This document shows positions 1-9,481 of a DNA stretch of 60,893 nucleotides, piece after piece. The DNA lies in assembly GCF_000784735.1 (NCBI RefSeq), contig NZ_JSYG01000036.1, positions 1-60,893 on the forward strand, given 5' to 3'. The stretch is from Dickeya undicola. GTDB taxonomy: Bacteria > Pseudomonadota > Gammaproteobacteria > Enterobacterales > Enterobacteriaceae. Below the pieces are notes generated by a model. That model was given only the letters and a program-made list of their open reading frames with translations. It was not told where the DNA came from and did no database searches. Made by a program: the position numbers and the translations under genes. How positions within the stretch are numbered: the stretch's first letter is position 1; each line of letters begins with the position of its first letter.

Positions 1-100
1 GTGTTTTGGTGAGAGAGACGAGAATTTTAGCTTGTTCGAGGATTGGTTCTGATGGTTGTGCATGGGAAGTGTGAGCATAACGGTTGGAATAAAAAGAATT
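1..100 (+). other. 23S-5S rRNA spacer (rrn operon)
   Basis: The window opens just past the 3' end of a 23S gene, inside the transcribed spacer that leads to the first 5S gene. The opening bases resemble the 23S-5S spacer of enterobacterial rrn operons as I remember it. No 23S sequence itself is visible, so the assignment rests on position and resemblance. Confidence 0.6.
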
Positions 101-220
101 TGCCTGGCGGCGAGAGCGCGGTGGTCCCACCTGACCCCATGCCGAACTCAGAAGTGAAACGCCGTAGCGCCGATGGTAGTGTGGGGTCTCCCCATGCGAG
201 AGTAGGGAACTGCCAGGCAT
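101..220 (+). rRNA. rrf: 5S ribosomal RNA, first copy
   Basis: A 120-base 5S rRNA almost identical to the E. coli form. It begins TGCCTGGCGG and ends CTGCCAGGCAT, so the terminal helix can form, and it carries the conserved CCCATGCCGAACTC loop. It is followed after 12 bases by tRNA-Thr and a second 5S gene, the order seen in E. coli rrnD. Against the second copy only two bases differ (103 and 217), and they pair with each other. Confidence 0.97.
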
Positions 221-232
221 CAAATTTCGTGT

Positions 233-308
233 GCTGATATGGCTCAGTTGGTAGAGCGCACCCTTGGTAAGGGTGAGGTCCCCAGTTCGACTCTGGGTAT
301 CAGCACCA
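233..308 (+). tRNA. thrV: tRNA-Thr (anticodon GGU)
   Basis: A 76-base tRNA with a full cloverleaf: acceptor GCTGATA/TATCAGC, anticodon GGT in the loop CTTGGTAAG, T-loop GTTCGACTC and an encoded CCA end. It matches E. coli thrV and sits between two 5S genes, as thrV does in rrnD. It is expected to be processed from the rRNA precursor rather than transcribed from its own promoter. Confidence 0.97.
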
Positions 309-348
309 CTTGTTTTAAATAGTGTTCGGCAAATTGAATAAAAGAATT

Positions 349-468
349 TGTCTGGCGGCGAGAGCGCGGTGGTCCCACCTGACCCCATGCCGAACTCAGA
401 AGTGAAACGCCGTAGCGCCGATGGTAGTGTGGGGTCTCCCCATGCGAGAGTAGGGAACTGCCAGACAT
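349..468 (+). rRNA. rrf: 5S ribosomal RNA, second copy
   Basis: A second 120-base 5S gene after tRNA-Thr, equivalent in position to rrfF of E. coli. It begins TGTCTGGCGG and ends CTGCCAGACAT. The C-to-T change at base 351 is matched by a G-to-A change at base 465, so the terminal stem keeps its pairing (C-G becomes U-A). All other positions equal the first copy. Confidence 0.97.
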
Positions 469-476
469 CAAACAGC

Positions 477-509
477 AAAAAAGGCCATCCATGCGGATGG
501 CCTTTTTTC
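477..509 (+). terminator. rrn operon terminator
   Basis: A perfect 8-base stem GGCCATCC/GGATGGCC with an ATGC loop (483-502) is flanked by A and T runs, giving a strong intrinsic terminator immediately after the second 5S gene. Confidence 0.95.
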
Positions 510-881
510 TTTTCTATTGTTCATCCTGAATAACGTTAAGACATTAGATTCTACACGGGTAAAAGAAAGTATTGTCGCGGCACGATGGGGCCCAATTCAG
601 TGAAGGCTTTCCTGTTCAGTCAATGACTTTTTGAATGCATTATGGTAAACCTTTTTACATCAGCATCACCATATTCACTGATTATATCCTTACTATATTC
701 GCGGAATTCCCTGCTTTAATCGCAATGAAATAACCTCTGCTGTTATTTCATTGTAGAGTGACGCCGCCAGCTTAAATAATGACATGGGCCAGTTAGCTTT
801 TGCCTGAATTACAGAGCCTGTTTGTTACTGTATCTGCTATAAGATAATCATTAAACAGCAGACAGAAAGGGTAGCGCTTAT
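510..881. other. Intergenic region between rrn terminator and kgtP
   Basis: About 370 bases without a credible reading frame or RNA gene. It must hold the kgtP promoter. A -10-like TATAAG lies near 838-843, but I see no convincing -35 match. A purine-rich ribosome site (AGAAAGGG) precedes the kgtP ATG. Nothing else is recognisable. Confidence 0.5.
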
Positions 882-2180
882 ATGGCAAATACAATAAATC
901 CACAGCAAGAAGCAACCACTATACATTCCACCCGTCAGCGCATCTGGGCGATAGTTGGCGCATCATCGGGGAATTTGGTGGAATGGTTTGATTTTTATGT
1001 CTATTCGTTTTGCTCCCTTTATTTTGCTCATGTCTTTTTTCCAACCGGTAATACCACAACACAACTATTACAGACGGCCGGTGTATTTGCTGCCGGATTT
1101 TTGATGCGCCCGATTGGCGGTTGGTTATTTGGCTATATCGCCGATAAATATGGCCGTAAAAAATCGATGTTGATTTCTGTGTGCATGATGTGTCTGGGAT
1201 CATTAGTGATCGCCTGCTTGCCCGGTTATACGACGATTGGCGTCTGGGCACCATTATTGTTGCTGATAGCGCGTCTGTTTCAGGGGTTGTCGGTCGGCGG
1301 AGAGTACGGCACCAGTGCAACCTACATGAGTGAGGTGGCACTGGAAGGGCGAAAGGGGTTTTATGCATCGTTCCAATACGTGACGCTGATTGGGGGACAA
1401 TTGCTGGCGTTACTGGTAGTGGTGCTCCTGCAACAATTGCTCTCCGATACGGATTTGCGTACATGGGGTTGGCGTATTCCGTTCGCATTGGGTGCAGCGT
1501 TGGCCGTGGTAGCGCTGTTTCTGCGTCGTTCGCTGAATGAAACCTCAGCCAGTGAAACCCGTGCCCGTAAAGATGCCGGATCGCTGCGCGCGCTGTGGCG
1601 TAATCGCAAGGCTTTCATCATGGTGTTGGGGTTTACCGCCGGCGGTTCGTTGAGCTTCTATACCTACACCACCTATATGCAGAAATATCTGGTGAATACC
1701 GCTGGGATGAATGCCAAATCCGCCAGCGGGTTGATGACTCTGGCGTTGTTTGTTTTCATGCTGTTGCAGCCTTTGTTCGGTGCACTGTCCGACAAAATGG
1801 GGCGTCGTAGTTCCATGCTGATTTTTGGATCGTTCTCGGCGTTGCTGACAGTGCCGATCCTGTCTACTTTGCAGGGCGTGACTAACCCGGTTGTCGCGTT
1901 TGCGCTGGTGATGCTGGCTCTGGTGATCGTGAGTTTTTATACCTCGATCAGTGGAATTCTCAAGGCGGAAATGTTTCCTCCGGAAGTGCGAGCGTTAGGC
2001 GTCGGGTTGTCTTACGCCGTGGCAAACGCCCTGTTTGGCGGCTCCGCTGAGTATGTGGCGCTGTCGCTAAAATCGCTGGGTACGGAAGAGGCTTTCTTCT
2101 GGTATGTTTCGCTGATGGGCGCGCTGGCGTTTCTGGTTTCGCTCGGGTTGCATCACAAAGGGAAAGGCGAGACGCTCTAG
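882..2180 (+). CDS. kgtP: Alpha-ketoglutarate permease, MFS family
   Basis: A 432-residue inner-membrane proton symporter for 2-oxoglutarate. It closely resembles E. coli KgtP, including the N-terminal block around [13 protein letters not shown] and the sugar-porter-type loop [13 protein letters not shown] between the second and third membrane segments. About 12 hydrophobic segments can be read. The ATG at 882 follows a good ribosome site. Its place beside an rRNA operon and yfiM-pssA repeats the E. coli order. Its stop overlaps the convergent yfiM stop by four bases. The assignment is firm; substrate specificity is inferred from the family. Confidence 0.93.
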   Translation: MANTINPQQEATTIHSTRQRIWAIVGASSGNLVEWFDFYVYSFCSLYFAHVFFPTGNTTTQLLQTAGVFAAGFLMRPIGGWLFGYIADKYGRKKSMLISVCMMCLGSLVIACLPGYTTIGVWAPLLLLIARLFQGLSVGGEYGTSATYMSEVALEGRKGFYASFQYVTLIGGQLLALLVVVLLQQLLSDTDLRTWGWRIPFALGAALAVVALFLRRSLNETSASETRARKDAGSLRALWRNRKAFIMVLGFTAGGSLSFYTYTTYMQKYLVNTAGMNAKSASGLMTLALFVFMLLQPLFGALSDKMGRRSSMLIFGSFSALLTVPILSTLQGVTNPVVAFALVMLALVIVSFYTSISGILKAEMFPPEVRALGVGLSYAVANALFGGSAEYVALSLKSLGTEEAFFWYVSLMGALAFLVSLGLHHKGKGETL

Positions 2181-2500
2181 TGATGGGCTGCCTGCCATAC
2201 ACAGTAGCCGGTCGTTGCACCGGCGATATCCCAGGTGAAATCCTTCCAACTCCAGCCACTACCTTGCGGTCGGCTGTCATAGGCTTCTTTGACAGCGCCG
2301 ATACTGACGGAAAACATCAATCCGAATGCGGCGCTGCGGTCGCGGCTCTGATGCTGATGCTCCACCCATTCACTGCCTGCGGCGCTTAGTAGCGCTGATG
2401 CCATGAAATGTTTCGCTTTGTCGGGCCCCGTCCACTGATCCTGCGCCATGTGCGCGCACCCTGAACAAACGGACAGCAGTAATAGCAGCGCTTTGCGCAT
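2177..2500 (-). CDS. yfiM: YfiM family putative lipoprotein
   Basis: A 107-residue protein with a short hydrophobic leader and a possible lipobox ending at Cys15 (SVCSGC). The -3 residue is Cys rather than the usual Leu, so lipidation is only probable. The body carries the conserved DKAKHF motif and glycine-rich segments around residues 60-100. A ribosome site GGGGGAGAGG precedes the ATG. It lies between kgtP and pssA as in E. coli. Function is unknown. Confidence 0.85.
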   Translation of the reverse strand: MRKALLLLLSVCSGCAHMAQDQWTGPDKAKHFMASALLSAAGSEWVEHQHQSRDRSAAFGLMFSVSIGAVKEAYDSRPQGSGWSWKDFTWDIAGATTGYCVWQAAHH

Positions 2501-2607
2501 CCTCTCCCCCTTATGACCTGTGGCTGAAGAACGCTGACAAAGCTTACTACAGCCATGATCATTCCCGGCAGAGTATTAACAAATTGTGCCGGGAATACGG
2601 CAGAGGG

Positions 2608-3963
2608 TTACAAAATTCGGCTGATCAGGCGATCGATACGGATACGGCGCAGACGGCGGATAAGCTTGCGCACTTTCACCGGATATTGCGCGATGCTTTG
2701 CAACTGCTGATAGTGCGTGATGATCTGAGTATGCGCACGGATGCACTCCAGCTCTTGCTGACGCTGTACCTGTAATACTTGCTCCGGGTCATGGATCAGA
2801 ATGGCGTTTTCCAGATCCAGCCGCCAGGCGCGAGGATTGAGGTTGTTGCCGGTCAGTAGTTGCCAGTTATCGTCCACCCACATGCCTTTTAGGTGAAAGC
2901 TGTTATCGCCGTCCTTCCACAGACGGATCATCAGCTGGTTACTGTCGATGTATTTCTGCAACCGGCTCAGGAAACGACGCAGGTTGATTTCATACAGGTA
3001 CGGCAGCGCGCCGATAATTCGGAACGGTTGATCTTCGGGGATAAAGAAGTCGTTTGCCGTCTTGTCGCCGATAATGATCTCGATCTGCTTGCCGTTGCGC
3101 AGCAGGCGGATAATGTTGCGAACCAGCAGCGCTGGCAGATTGAAGTACGGGGTGCACATCACTAAACGCTGCTCGGTGCAGTACATCAGGTGATGGATAG
3201 TCTGGTTCAGCGGGCTCTGTTTGCCCAGACCGACCAGCGGCGTTACCGTCAATTGGTGGTTATTATCGCCGACGCCAGGCAGCATATACGTTGCTGAACG
3301 CAATGACTGGCGGAACTGACGGATATCGTTTTTGATGTCGATGGTTTTGGGACGAGACGAGCGGTCCAGCCGCTGCACAGCGGACGACGCCAGCAGGTCC
3401 TGCACATACCGCGCCATGACATCAGCCAGCACAGGGTTATGGATCAACTGATAGCGGTCATAACGGTATTTTTCATGCTGATGCAGGTAGACATCGTTCA
3501 GACTGGCACCGCTGTAAAGTACCGTATCGTCGATAATAAACCCTTTCAGATGCAAGACGCCCAGCGCTTCACGCGTATTGACCGGAACGCCATAAATGGG
3601 GAAAGACGCATCGTCGTACCGTTGCGCCATTTCGTAGTACCAGTCAGCGTTGGTGCTGTCGGCAGCAACGCCGATGCGGCCGCGCTGGGCGCGATGCCAG
3701 TCGACCAGTACGGTGATTTCCAGTTCCGGGCATTGGCGTTTGGCCTGATAGAGCGCAGACAGAATGCCTTCGCCGCCGTCATCGTGTTCCAGATACAGGG
3801 CTACCAGATAAATGCGCTTCTTCGCTTGCAGAATCTGTTCTGTCAGCGTAGTGCGAAAAAGTGCCGGGCTGTGGAGCGTCTGGACGTTATCGGCAGACTG
3901 AGGAATTTTAGGCAGTTGTGCAAGGTGTTGTTGATATTTCGTACGCTTTAATTTTGACAACAT
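2608..3963 (-). CDS. pssA: Phosphatidylserine synthase (PLD superfamily)
   Basis: CDP-diacylglycerol-serine O-phosphatidyltransferase, which makes phosphatidylserine on the way to phosphatidylethanolamine at the inner membrane. The 451-residue protein aligns with E. coli PssA throughout. It has both phospholipase-D type HKD motifs, HLKGFIIDD near residue 138 and HLKGMWVDD near residue 357, and the basic C-terminal end RKLIRRLRRIRIDRLI thought to aid membrane binding. The second of two adjacent ATG codons is chosen because the E. coli protein starts MLSK. The gene appears to be a single transcription unit. Confidence 0.96.
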   Translation of the reverse strand: MLSKLKRTKYQQHLAQLPKIPQSADNVQTLHSPALFRTTLTEQILQAKKRIYLVALYLEHDDGGEGILSALYQAKRQCPELEITVLVDWHRAQRGRIGVAADSTNADWYYEMAQRYDDASFPIYGVPVNTREALGVLHLKGFIIDDTVLYSGASLNDVYLHQHEKYRYDRYQLIHNPVLADVMARYVQDLLASSAVQRLDRSSRPKTIDIKNDIRQFRQSLRSATYMLPGVGDNNHQLTVTPLVGLGKQSPLNQTIHHLMYCTEQRLVMCTPYFNLPALLVRNIIRLLRNGKQIEIIIGDKTANDFFIPEDQPFRIIGALPYLYEINLRRFLSRLQKYIDSNQLMIRLWKDGDNSFHLKGMWVDDNWQLLTGNNLNPRAWRLDLENAILIHDPEQVLQVQRQQELECIRAHTQIITHYQQLQSIAQYPVKVRKLIRRLRRIRIDRLISRIL

Positions 3964-4117
3964 CACAGTGCGATTCTTCTCTCATCGTGGGATGACCGCG
4001 TGGTCATAAATATACGTTAAGGCATAGCCGAATCGGGCGATGATACCACTACTTGGCAAGCGTTGTGAGCAAGTTTTACTGCCCGTAGCGAGATCCCGCC
4101 CGCATCTGCACGTCTGA

Positions 4118-6784
4118 TTATGGCCGTGCGGACGAGTTCAGCGGCAGTTCCAGCGTCACAATACCGTCTTCCAGTTGCACATCAACGGCGAAGCCCAGTT
4201 TTTTCGCCAGCGTGACCATACCTTGATTCGTCGGCATGGTGATGCCGCTCAGACGTGTCAGACCGTGGGCGCGGGTATAGTGGATCAGCTTTTCCAGCAA
4301 TTTTCTGCCCAGCCCCAGCCCTTTCAGATCGGATCGCACCAGTACAGCGAACTCCGCGTTGGTATTATCCGGGTCGGCGATGGCGCGAGTGACGCCGATG
4401 ATCTCCGGCTCGCCCTCCACCCCTGACCGCACAGCAATAAAAGCCATTTCACGATCGTAGTCAATTTGGGTCATATTGGCTAAGTCTTCATGGGTAAACT
4501 CGTTGATTTCACTGAAATAACGGTAATACAGGTCTTCGCGGGTGACCTTGCCGATAAAATGAGCTAGCAGCGGCTCGTCTTCGGGCAGAATAGGGCGGAA
4601 TAGACAGGACGAGCCATCCTTGAGCTGGACGGTTTCTTCCAGTTCCTGCGGGTAAGGGCGGATAGACAGACGAGACTGCGGGTCACCGCTGAACGGTGTC
4701 AGATGCAGCGTAACATCCAGTAGCGTGAACTCCTCGCCGGAGGCCAGCAGCGGGTGAATATCCAGACGCGAGATCTCCGGGCAATCCAAAATCAGGTTGG
4801 AAACCTGCACCAGCAACCGGCTGAGAGCCGGAATATCCAGTGGTTTGAGCGCGTTTTGGCTGCGGATTTTGCCGCTTTTCAACGCCTGAACGATCAGATA
4901 GCGCGCCAGCGCCATATTCAGCGGCGGCAATGCCACCGCCGCCTGCGTTTCCCGGTTCCATTCTATGCCGCCTTCACCCAGCATGATGATCGGGCCAAAG
5001 ATAGCATCCTGTTCAACCGTAATACGTAACTCCAGCGCGCCGGTACGATTAGCCATGCCTTGTACCAGCAAACCGAGTACGCGTGCTTGCGGATTGGTCT
5101 GTCTGACTCGCTCCAGCATCGCTTCCGCTGCCAGTTGCACCTCCTGAGCATTCTGTAGGTACAGCATGACGCCCTGAATTTCCGATTTGTGGGGGATATC
5201 CGGGGATCGCAGTTTAAGCGCCACCGGGTAGCCGATGTTTTCTGCGATGTATACCGCTTCGGTACTGTCACCGGCAATCCAGGTTGGCAGTGTGTTCAGG
5301 CCATACGCTTGCAAAATGGGTTGGACCTCGTGGGTATCGAGCCGGGTAGCACCTTCCTGCAGCGCCTGACCGATCAACTGATGCGCCTGTGCGGCATTGG
5401 CGGTGAGATCCGATGGTAGCGCCGGGGTTTCTTTCAGTTGCTTCTGGTTGCGACGGTATTCGACGATATGCATGAATGCGATCACCGCGCCTTCCGGGGT
5501 GCGGTAAGTCGGGATGCCCGCCTCGTTAAACAGACGGCGCGCCTCCTGGGATGAGAATTCACCGCACCAGTTGGTCAGCAACGTGATGCGTTTGCCGCGC
5601 GGATGTTGCTGCAACAGCTGAATAAGGCTTTCAGCGCTTTCCGTGCCGGGCGCAGCGGCGCTCGGCGCGTGGATAATCAGTAGCGCGTCGTAATCGTCGC
5701 TGTCCAGCAGAGCCGACAGCGCTGCCTGATAACGTTGTGGTGTGGCGTCGTCGCGCAAGTCTAGTGGATTGCCGATGGAAACGGTATCGGGCAACACGGC
5801 ACGCAATGCCTGCTGCGTCGTCTCGCTCAGCGTCGCCAGCTTGCCCTGGCGGGCGATTAACTGATCCAACGCCTGAGCGGCGGGCGATGCGCCGTTGCTA
5901 ACAATCAGTAAGCGCTCACCGCGTAGCGGGCGCAGGTGGCTGAGGGTTTCCACCGCTGAAAACAGTTCGTGGGTATCCTGCACCCGCAGCAGCCCGGCGC
6001 GCTGGATGGCGGCGTCGTAGGCGGCGTCCAGCCCGTGCTGGCCGTCATGCAACAGTTGTTGCGCCTGTCGGCTGCGTCCGCTTTTGATTACCAGAATCGG
6101 CTTGTTGCGGGATGCGCTGCGCGCTGCCGAGAGAAAACGCCGCGCGTCGCTGATATGTTCCAGATGCAGCAAAATGGCGCTGGTTTTGCCGTCTCGTGCC
6201 AGGAAATCCAGCAGGTCGTCGACGTCAATATCCAGGCTGTCGCCGAGCGCGATAAAGTAAGAGAAGCCGATGCCGCGCTGTTGCGCCCAGTCCAGTATGG
6301 TGTTGGAAACCGCCGCCGATTGGGAAATAAACGCCAGTTTGCCTTTCAGAATTGGCACGGGTGAAAAGCTGGCGTTGAGCCTTTGCCAGGGGGCCAGCAG
6401 GCCGAGGCTGTTTGGCCCCAGAAGCCTTACGGCATAGCGAGCGGCGCAGTTTTTTAGTTCGGCGAATTGCGCGGGCGGCGCGGAAAGTATGATGACTGTT
6501 TTACAACCGCGCTGCCCCAGTGCTTCCAACAGTGGCAGATTACGATCAGCGCGGGTGCAGATAACGGCGAGGTCAGGCGTCATCGGTAAGCTTGCGACAT
6601 CAGGGTACGCCAGTACGCCGCAAACAGCCTGATATTTGGGGGTGACTGGTAGCACCGGTCCGTTGAAGCCGCCGTCAAGCAGGTTGCGCATCATCAAAAA
6701 TCCGGCTCTCTCCGGTTTTTCCGACGCACCGATTACGGCAATCGAACGGGGCCGCAACAGAGCCTCTAATCCGCACTGACTCAT
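4118..6784 (-). CDS. pat: Protein lysine acetyltransferase Pat
   Basis: An 888-residue two-part enzyme (YfiQ/PatZ) that acetylates lysines of acetyl-CoA synthetase and other proteins using acetyl-CoA. Residues 1 to about 700 are an NDP-forming acyl-CoA-synthetase-like region: the N-terminal CoA-binding fold begins SIAVIGASEKPERAGF, and an ATP-grasp-like part contains GYPVALKLRSPDIPHKS. The C-terminal 170 residues are a GNAT acetyltransferase with the acetyl-CoA loop LKGLGLGRKLLEKL. An AGGAG ribosome site precedes the ATG. It follows tapT by 33 bases on the same strand, so the two are probably cotranscribed, as in E. coli. Confidence 0.95.
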   Translation of the reverse strand: MSQCGLEALLRPRSIAVIGASEKPERAGFLMMRNLLDGGFNGPVLPVTPKYQAVCGVLAYPDVASLPMTPDLAVICTRADRNLPLLEALGQRGCKTVIILSAPPAQFAELKNCAARYAVRLLGPNSLGLLAPWQRLNASFSPVPILKGKLAFISQSAAVSNTILDWAQQRGIGFSYFIALGDSLDIDVDDLLDFLARDGKTSAILLHLEHISDARRFLSAARSASRNKPILVIKSGRSRQAQQLLHDGQHGLDAAYDAAIQRAGLLRVQDTHELFSAVETLSHLRPLRGERLLIVSNGASPAAQALDQLIARQGKLATLSETTQQALRAVLPDTVSIGNPLDLRDDATPQRYQAALSALLDSDDYDALLIIHAPSAAAPGTESAESLIQLLQQHPRGKRITLLTNWCGEFSSQEARRLFNEAGIPTYRTPEGAVIAFMHIVEYRRNQKQLKETPALPSDLTANAAQAHQLIGQALQEGATRLDTHEVQPILQAYGLNTLPTWIAGDSTEAVYIAENIGYPVALKLRSPDIPHKSEIQGVMLYLQNAQEVQLAAEAMLERVRQTNPQARVLGLLVQGMANRTGALELRITVEQDAIFGPIIMLGEGGIEWNRETQAAVALPPLNMALARYLIVQALKSGKIRSQNALKPLDIPALSRLLVQVSNLILDCPEISRLDIHPLLASGEEFTLLDVTLHLTPFSGDPQSRLSIRPYPQELEETVQLKDGSSCLFRPILPEDEPLLAHFIGKVTREDLYYRYFSEINEFTHEDLANMTQIDYDREMAFIAVRSGVEGEPEIIGVTRAIADPDNTNAEFAVLVRSDLKGLGLGRKLLEKLIHYTRAHGLTRLSGITMPTNQGMVTLAKKLGFAVDVQLEDGIVTLELPLNSSARP

Positions 6785-6817
6785 CAGTTACTCCTGTTAG
6801 AAGACACCTGATTGATC

Positions 6818-7534
6818 TTAAACGTCTGTTGCCGGTTTTGCTGTGACAGTGGAAGAAATTTTCTTTTTCGCGTGATGGGCTTTGCCTGCCAGATAATGGC
6901 GGCGAAAACGGTCGAAATGCTGTGCTAACGCGTCGGCGGCATCGCTATCACCAGCCTGACGTAACAGTGCAATGGCGATTTCCGCCGTACAGTGCTGCCC
7001 CGCGCTGCTGGCTTCCCGTAGCTGGTAGTTGGATAAGGCATCCACGCTTAACGACAGGATCGGCAACGTATCGAGGTACGGGCTTTTGCGGAACATTTTT
7101 CGCGCTTCCGGCCAGGTGCCGTCCAGCATCACGAACAGCGGCGGTTTGCCGTCGGCGGGCAGTTGATGACAGACCTGACGGCCGCTTTCATCGCCGTCCG
7201 CCAGAAAGACCAGCCAGGGTTGATATTCTTCTGTTTGCAGGGCGGCAAGTAACGCCGGGTCCGGCTCGGTGCGGGACCACAGAAAGGCCTCCGTCTGCGG
7301 TAGGACATCGGCAATCAGGCGGCCAGTATTACTGGGTTTCATCGGTTCGGTGTCGAACATCACCAGACAGAAGCGGCTGCGGGCGGTGCGTGGCGAGAGG
7401 GTGTCGCACAGACAGTGGACTTCCGGCAGCAGGCAACGCTGGCAGCGAATAACACGGCAGCCGCGGGCGCGAAACGGGCGCGTGGAAAGAGCAAGGCGTT
7501 GCTGGCGCAGACGCAGGACGGCGTTACCGGTCAT
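6818..7534 (-). CDS. tapT: tRNA-uridine aminocarboxypropyltransferase (DTW domain)
   Basis: A 238-residue YfiP orthologue. TapT transfers the 3-amino-3-carboxypropyl group of S-adenosylmethionine to U47 of tRNA, forming acp3U. Near the N-terminus is a cysteine cluster, CQRCLLPEVHCLCDT, likely to bind metal. The family signature lies near residue 140 as MLDGTWPEARKMFRKSPYL. MFDTEPMKPSNTGRLIAD is also conserved with E. coli. It is first in a probable tapT-pat operon and lies downstream of trxC on the same strand. Confidence 0.93.
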   Translation of the reverse strand: MTGNAVLRLRQQRLALSTRPFRARGCRVIRCQRCLLPEVHCLCDTLSPRTARSRFCLVMFDTEPMKPSNTGRLIADVLPQTEAFLWSRTEPDPALLAALQTEEYQPWLVFLADGDESGRQVCHQLPADGKPPLFVMLDGTWPEARKMFRKSPYLDTLPILSLSVDALSNYQLREASSAGQHCTAEIAIALLRQAGDSDAADALAQHFDRFRRHYLAGKAHHAKKKISSTVTAKPATDV

Positions 7535-7621
7535 GATTTTCCATTAAAAAGGGACATTCTAAACGACCGGGCTGCTGACCTGAAGCCCCGCGTGTTGGCG
7601 GGGCGTCGTATGAGGAATGAT

Positions 7622-8047
7622 TTACAGCGATTCACTCAGCCAGCTTTCAAACGGGGCTTTGGGCATAGCACCGTTGAGCATATCCACCATTTGGCCGTGT
7701 TTGAACAGCATAATGGTAGGAATGCTGCGGATACGGAAGCGGGCGCTCAGGCCTGGTTCCGCTTCGGTGTTGACCTTGATAAAGCGAATTTTGCCACTGT
7801 TTTCGTCAGCGACGCTTTCAAATACCGGGGCAAAGTTAACGCACGGTCCGCACCAGGGTGCCCAGAAATCCACCACCACCGGCAGATCGTCCTGCAACAG
7901 TTTATCCAGCGTTTCTTCCGTAGCGTTAATTACCTTGCCGCTGAACAGCGCCTGACCGCAGCGGCCACATTTGGCGTGTTGATGATCATTGTTGCGTTCT
8001 TCTGGCAGGCGGTTGGTGGCGTTGCAGGATGCACATACCGTATTCAT
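7622..8047 (-). CDS. trxC: Thioredoxin 2
   Basis: A 141-residue cytoplasmic disulfide reductase. The N-terminal zinc ribbon has Cys5/Cys8 and Cys27/Cys30, followed by a thioredoxin fold with active site WCGPC (Cys66, Cys69) and the cis-proline region [10 protein letters not shown]. This zinc-binding extension separates TrxC from TrxA. It is divergent from yfiF, as in E. coli. OxyR control is known for E. coli trxC, but I did not identify a clear OxyR site here. Confidence 0.96.
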   Translation of the reverse strand: MNTVCASCNATNRLPEERNNDHQHAKCGRCGQALFSGKVINATEETLDKLLQDDLPVVVDFWAPWCGPCVNFAPVFESVADENSGKIRFIKVNTEAEPGLSARFRIRSIPTIMLFKHGQMVDMLNGAMPKAPFESWLSESL

Positions 8048-8289
8048 AAACGGGCCTCGGTAGCAAAAGGGCTGGAATCAAGTGTACTGTTGACGCAAGC
8101 GCACCCAGCATACGCGAAGAGATCAACAGACGGTGGTGCGAAAGCAGGATAAGTATGGATAGTGGGTCGAACGCCAACAAGGCGTTTTATCCAATGGTTA
8201 TAATAGTTAGTGACTTTTATGATCGGGTTGGTGGCTAAGCCGGTGGACATAGGGTAATCTTCGCGCCCAGCGCGTAGGTGGAGAATAGC

Positions 8290-9393
8290 ATGAGCGATGA
8301 ATTAAGTGGAAAGAGCGGCAAAGTCCGCGTCATGTACGTCCGCAGCGAAGATGGGGACGATAAGAACGGTAAACCGAAGCGTACGTCGGACAAGCGCCGT
8401 GGCGATGGCGACAACCGTGGTCGTAAAGGGCGAGACAGCGCGCCACGCGGCGGGCGGGATAGAGATAACAAAGAAGGTGCCGAACGTGGCGGCAAATGGC
8501 GCGGCGAGTCGGCGGGGCGTGAGCGTCCACGTCCACCGCGTCGCGAACCGGTTGATCAGGCGGATTCTCCGTGGAAAACGGTGTCGCGTGCACCGGGAGA
8601 AGAGCCGGATCACGGTGGCATCAGCGGCAAGAGCCAGATCGATCCAGAACAGATTCGCCGTCAGCGGGCGGAAGAAACGCGTGTTTACGGAGAGAATGCC
8701 TGTCAGGCACTGTTCCTGAGCCGACCAGATGCGATTGTGCGCGGTTGGTTCCTGCAAGAAGTCACGCCGCGCTTTCGTGAAGCGCTGCGCTGGATGGCGG
8801 CTAACCGCAAGGCTTACCACGTGGTGGAAGACGACGAACTGATCCGCGCGTCCGGTACTGAGCATCATGGTGGCGTGTGTTTCCTGATCAAGAAACGTCG
8901 TGGCCTGGATGTGACGGCGTACCTGCGCGAAGCCGGGGATACCGACTGCGTGCTGGCGCTGGAAGATGTCGGCAACCCGCATAATCTGGGCGGTATCATG
9001 CGTAGCTGCGCCCATTTCGGCGTGAAAGGCGTGCTGGTGCGCGATGCATCGCAGCTGGAATCCGGCGCGGCGGTGCGCACGGCGGAAGGCGGTGCCGAGC
9101 ACGTGAAAGCGATCAGCACAGACGGCCTGGTCGATGCGTTGGCGCAGTTCCGTGCCGCCGGTTACACCATCGTTACCACCTCCAGTCACAAAGGCACAAC
9201 CTTGTCGAAAGCGTCGCTGCCAGCCAAAACGGTGATTGTGCTGGGGCAGGAAGGGGATGGCTTGTCTGACAACGCCTGGCAGCAGGGCGACGTCAAAGTG
9301 TCGATTGACGGCACCGGCAACGTGGAAAGCCTGAATATCTCGGTAGCGACTGGGATCCTGCTGGCGGAGTGGTGGCGTCAGAATCACGGTTAA
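8290..9393 (+). CDS. yfiF: SpoU-type RNA methyltransferase homologue YfiF
   Basis: A 367-residue putative 2'-O-methyltransferase for tRNA or rRNA. Residues 1 to about 120 are a low-complexity, Arg/Lys/Gly-rich tail that probably contacts RNA. Next come a SpoU substrate-binding domain ([20 protein letters not shown]) and a C-terminal knotted domain with motifs [25 protein letters not shown] and [15 protein letters not shown]. The ATG at 8290 is preferred over the GTG at 8278, because it has the ribosome site GGTGGAG at good spacing and matches the E. coli start. The exact RNA target is unknown. Confidence 0.9.
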   Translation: MSDELSGKSGKVRVMYVRSEDGDDKNGKPKRTSDKRRGDGDNRGRKGRDSAPRGGRDRDNKEGAERGGKWRGESAGRERPRPPRREPVDQADSPWKTVSRAPGEEPDHGGISGKSQIDPEQIRRQRAEETRVYGENACQALFLSRPDAIVRGWFLQEVTPRFREALRWMAANRKAYHVVEDDELIRASGTEHHGGVCFLIKKRRGLDVTAYLREAGDTDCVLALEDVGNPHNLGGIMRSCAHFGVKGVLVRDASQLESGAAVRTAEGGAEHVKAISTDGLVDALAQFRAAGYTIVTTSSHKGTTLSKASLPAKTVIVLGQEGDGLSDNAWQQGDVKVSIDGTGNVESLNISVATGILLAEWWRQNHG

Positions 9394-9409
9394 GCCCGAT
9401 ATCGTGCGG

Positions 9410-9445
9410 TAATAAAAAAAAGGTGGCCTGGCCACCTTTTTTACT
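9410..9445 (+). terminator. Bidirectional terminator between yfiF and emrB
   Basis: An A run, the stem AGGTGGCC/GGCCACCT and a T run form an intrinsic terminator that works on both strands. It serves the convergent ends of yfiF and the emrRAB operon. Confidence 0.93.
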
Positions 9446-9481
9446 TTTACGCTTTAGTGTTGCGCCGTTCGGCGTGGGAAA

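Noticed and set aside
43..237. Short open frames through the 5S genes
   Set aside because: They read through structural RNA and have no coding character.
7415..8152. A 245-codon plus-strand frame over trxC and the tapT start
   Set aside because: The opposite strand encodes thioredoxin 2 with all zinc and active-site cysteines.
8302..9435. A 377-codon open frame on the minus strand opposite yfiF
   Set aside because: It is fully antisense to a well-conserved gene, rich in His/Arg/Gln as expected from reverse reading of GC-rich codons, and has no recognisable domain.
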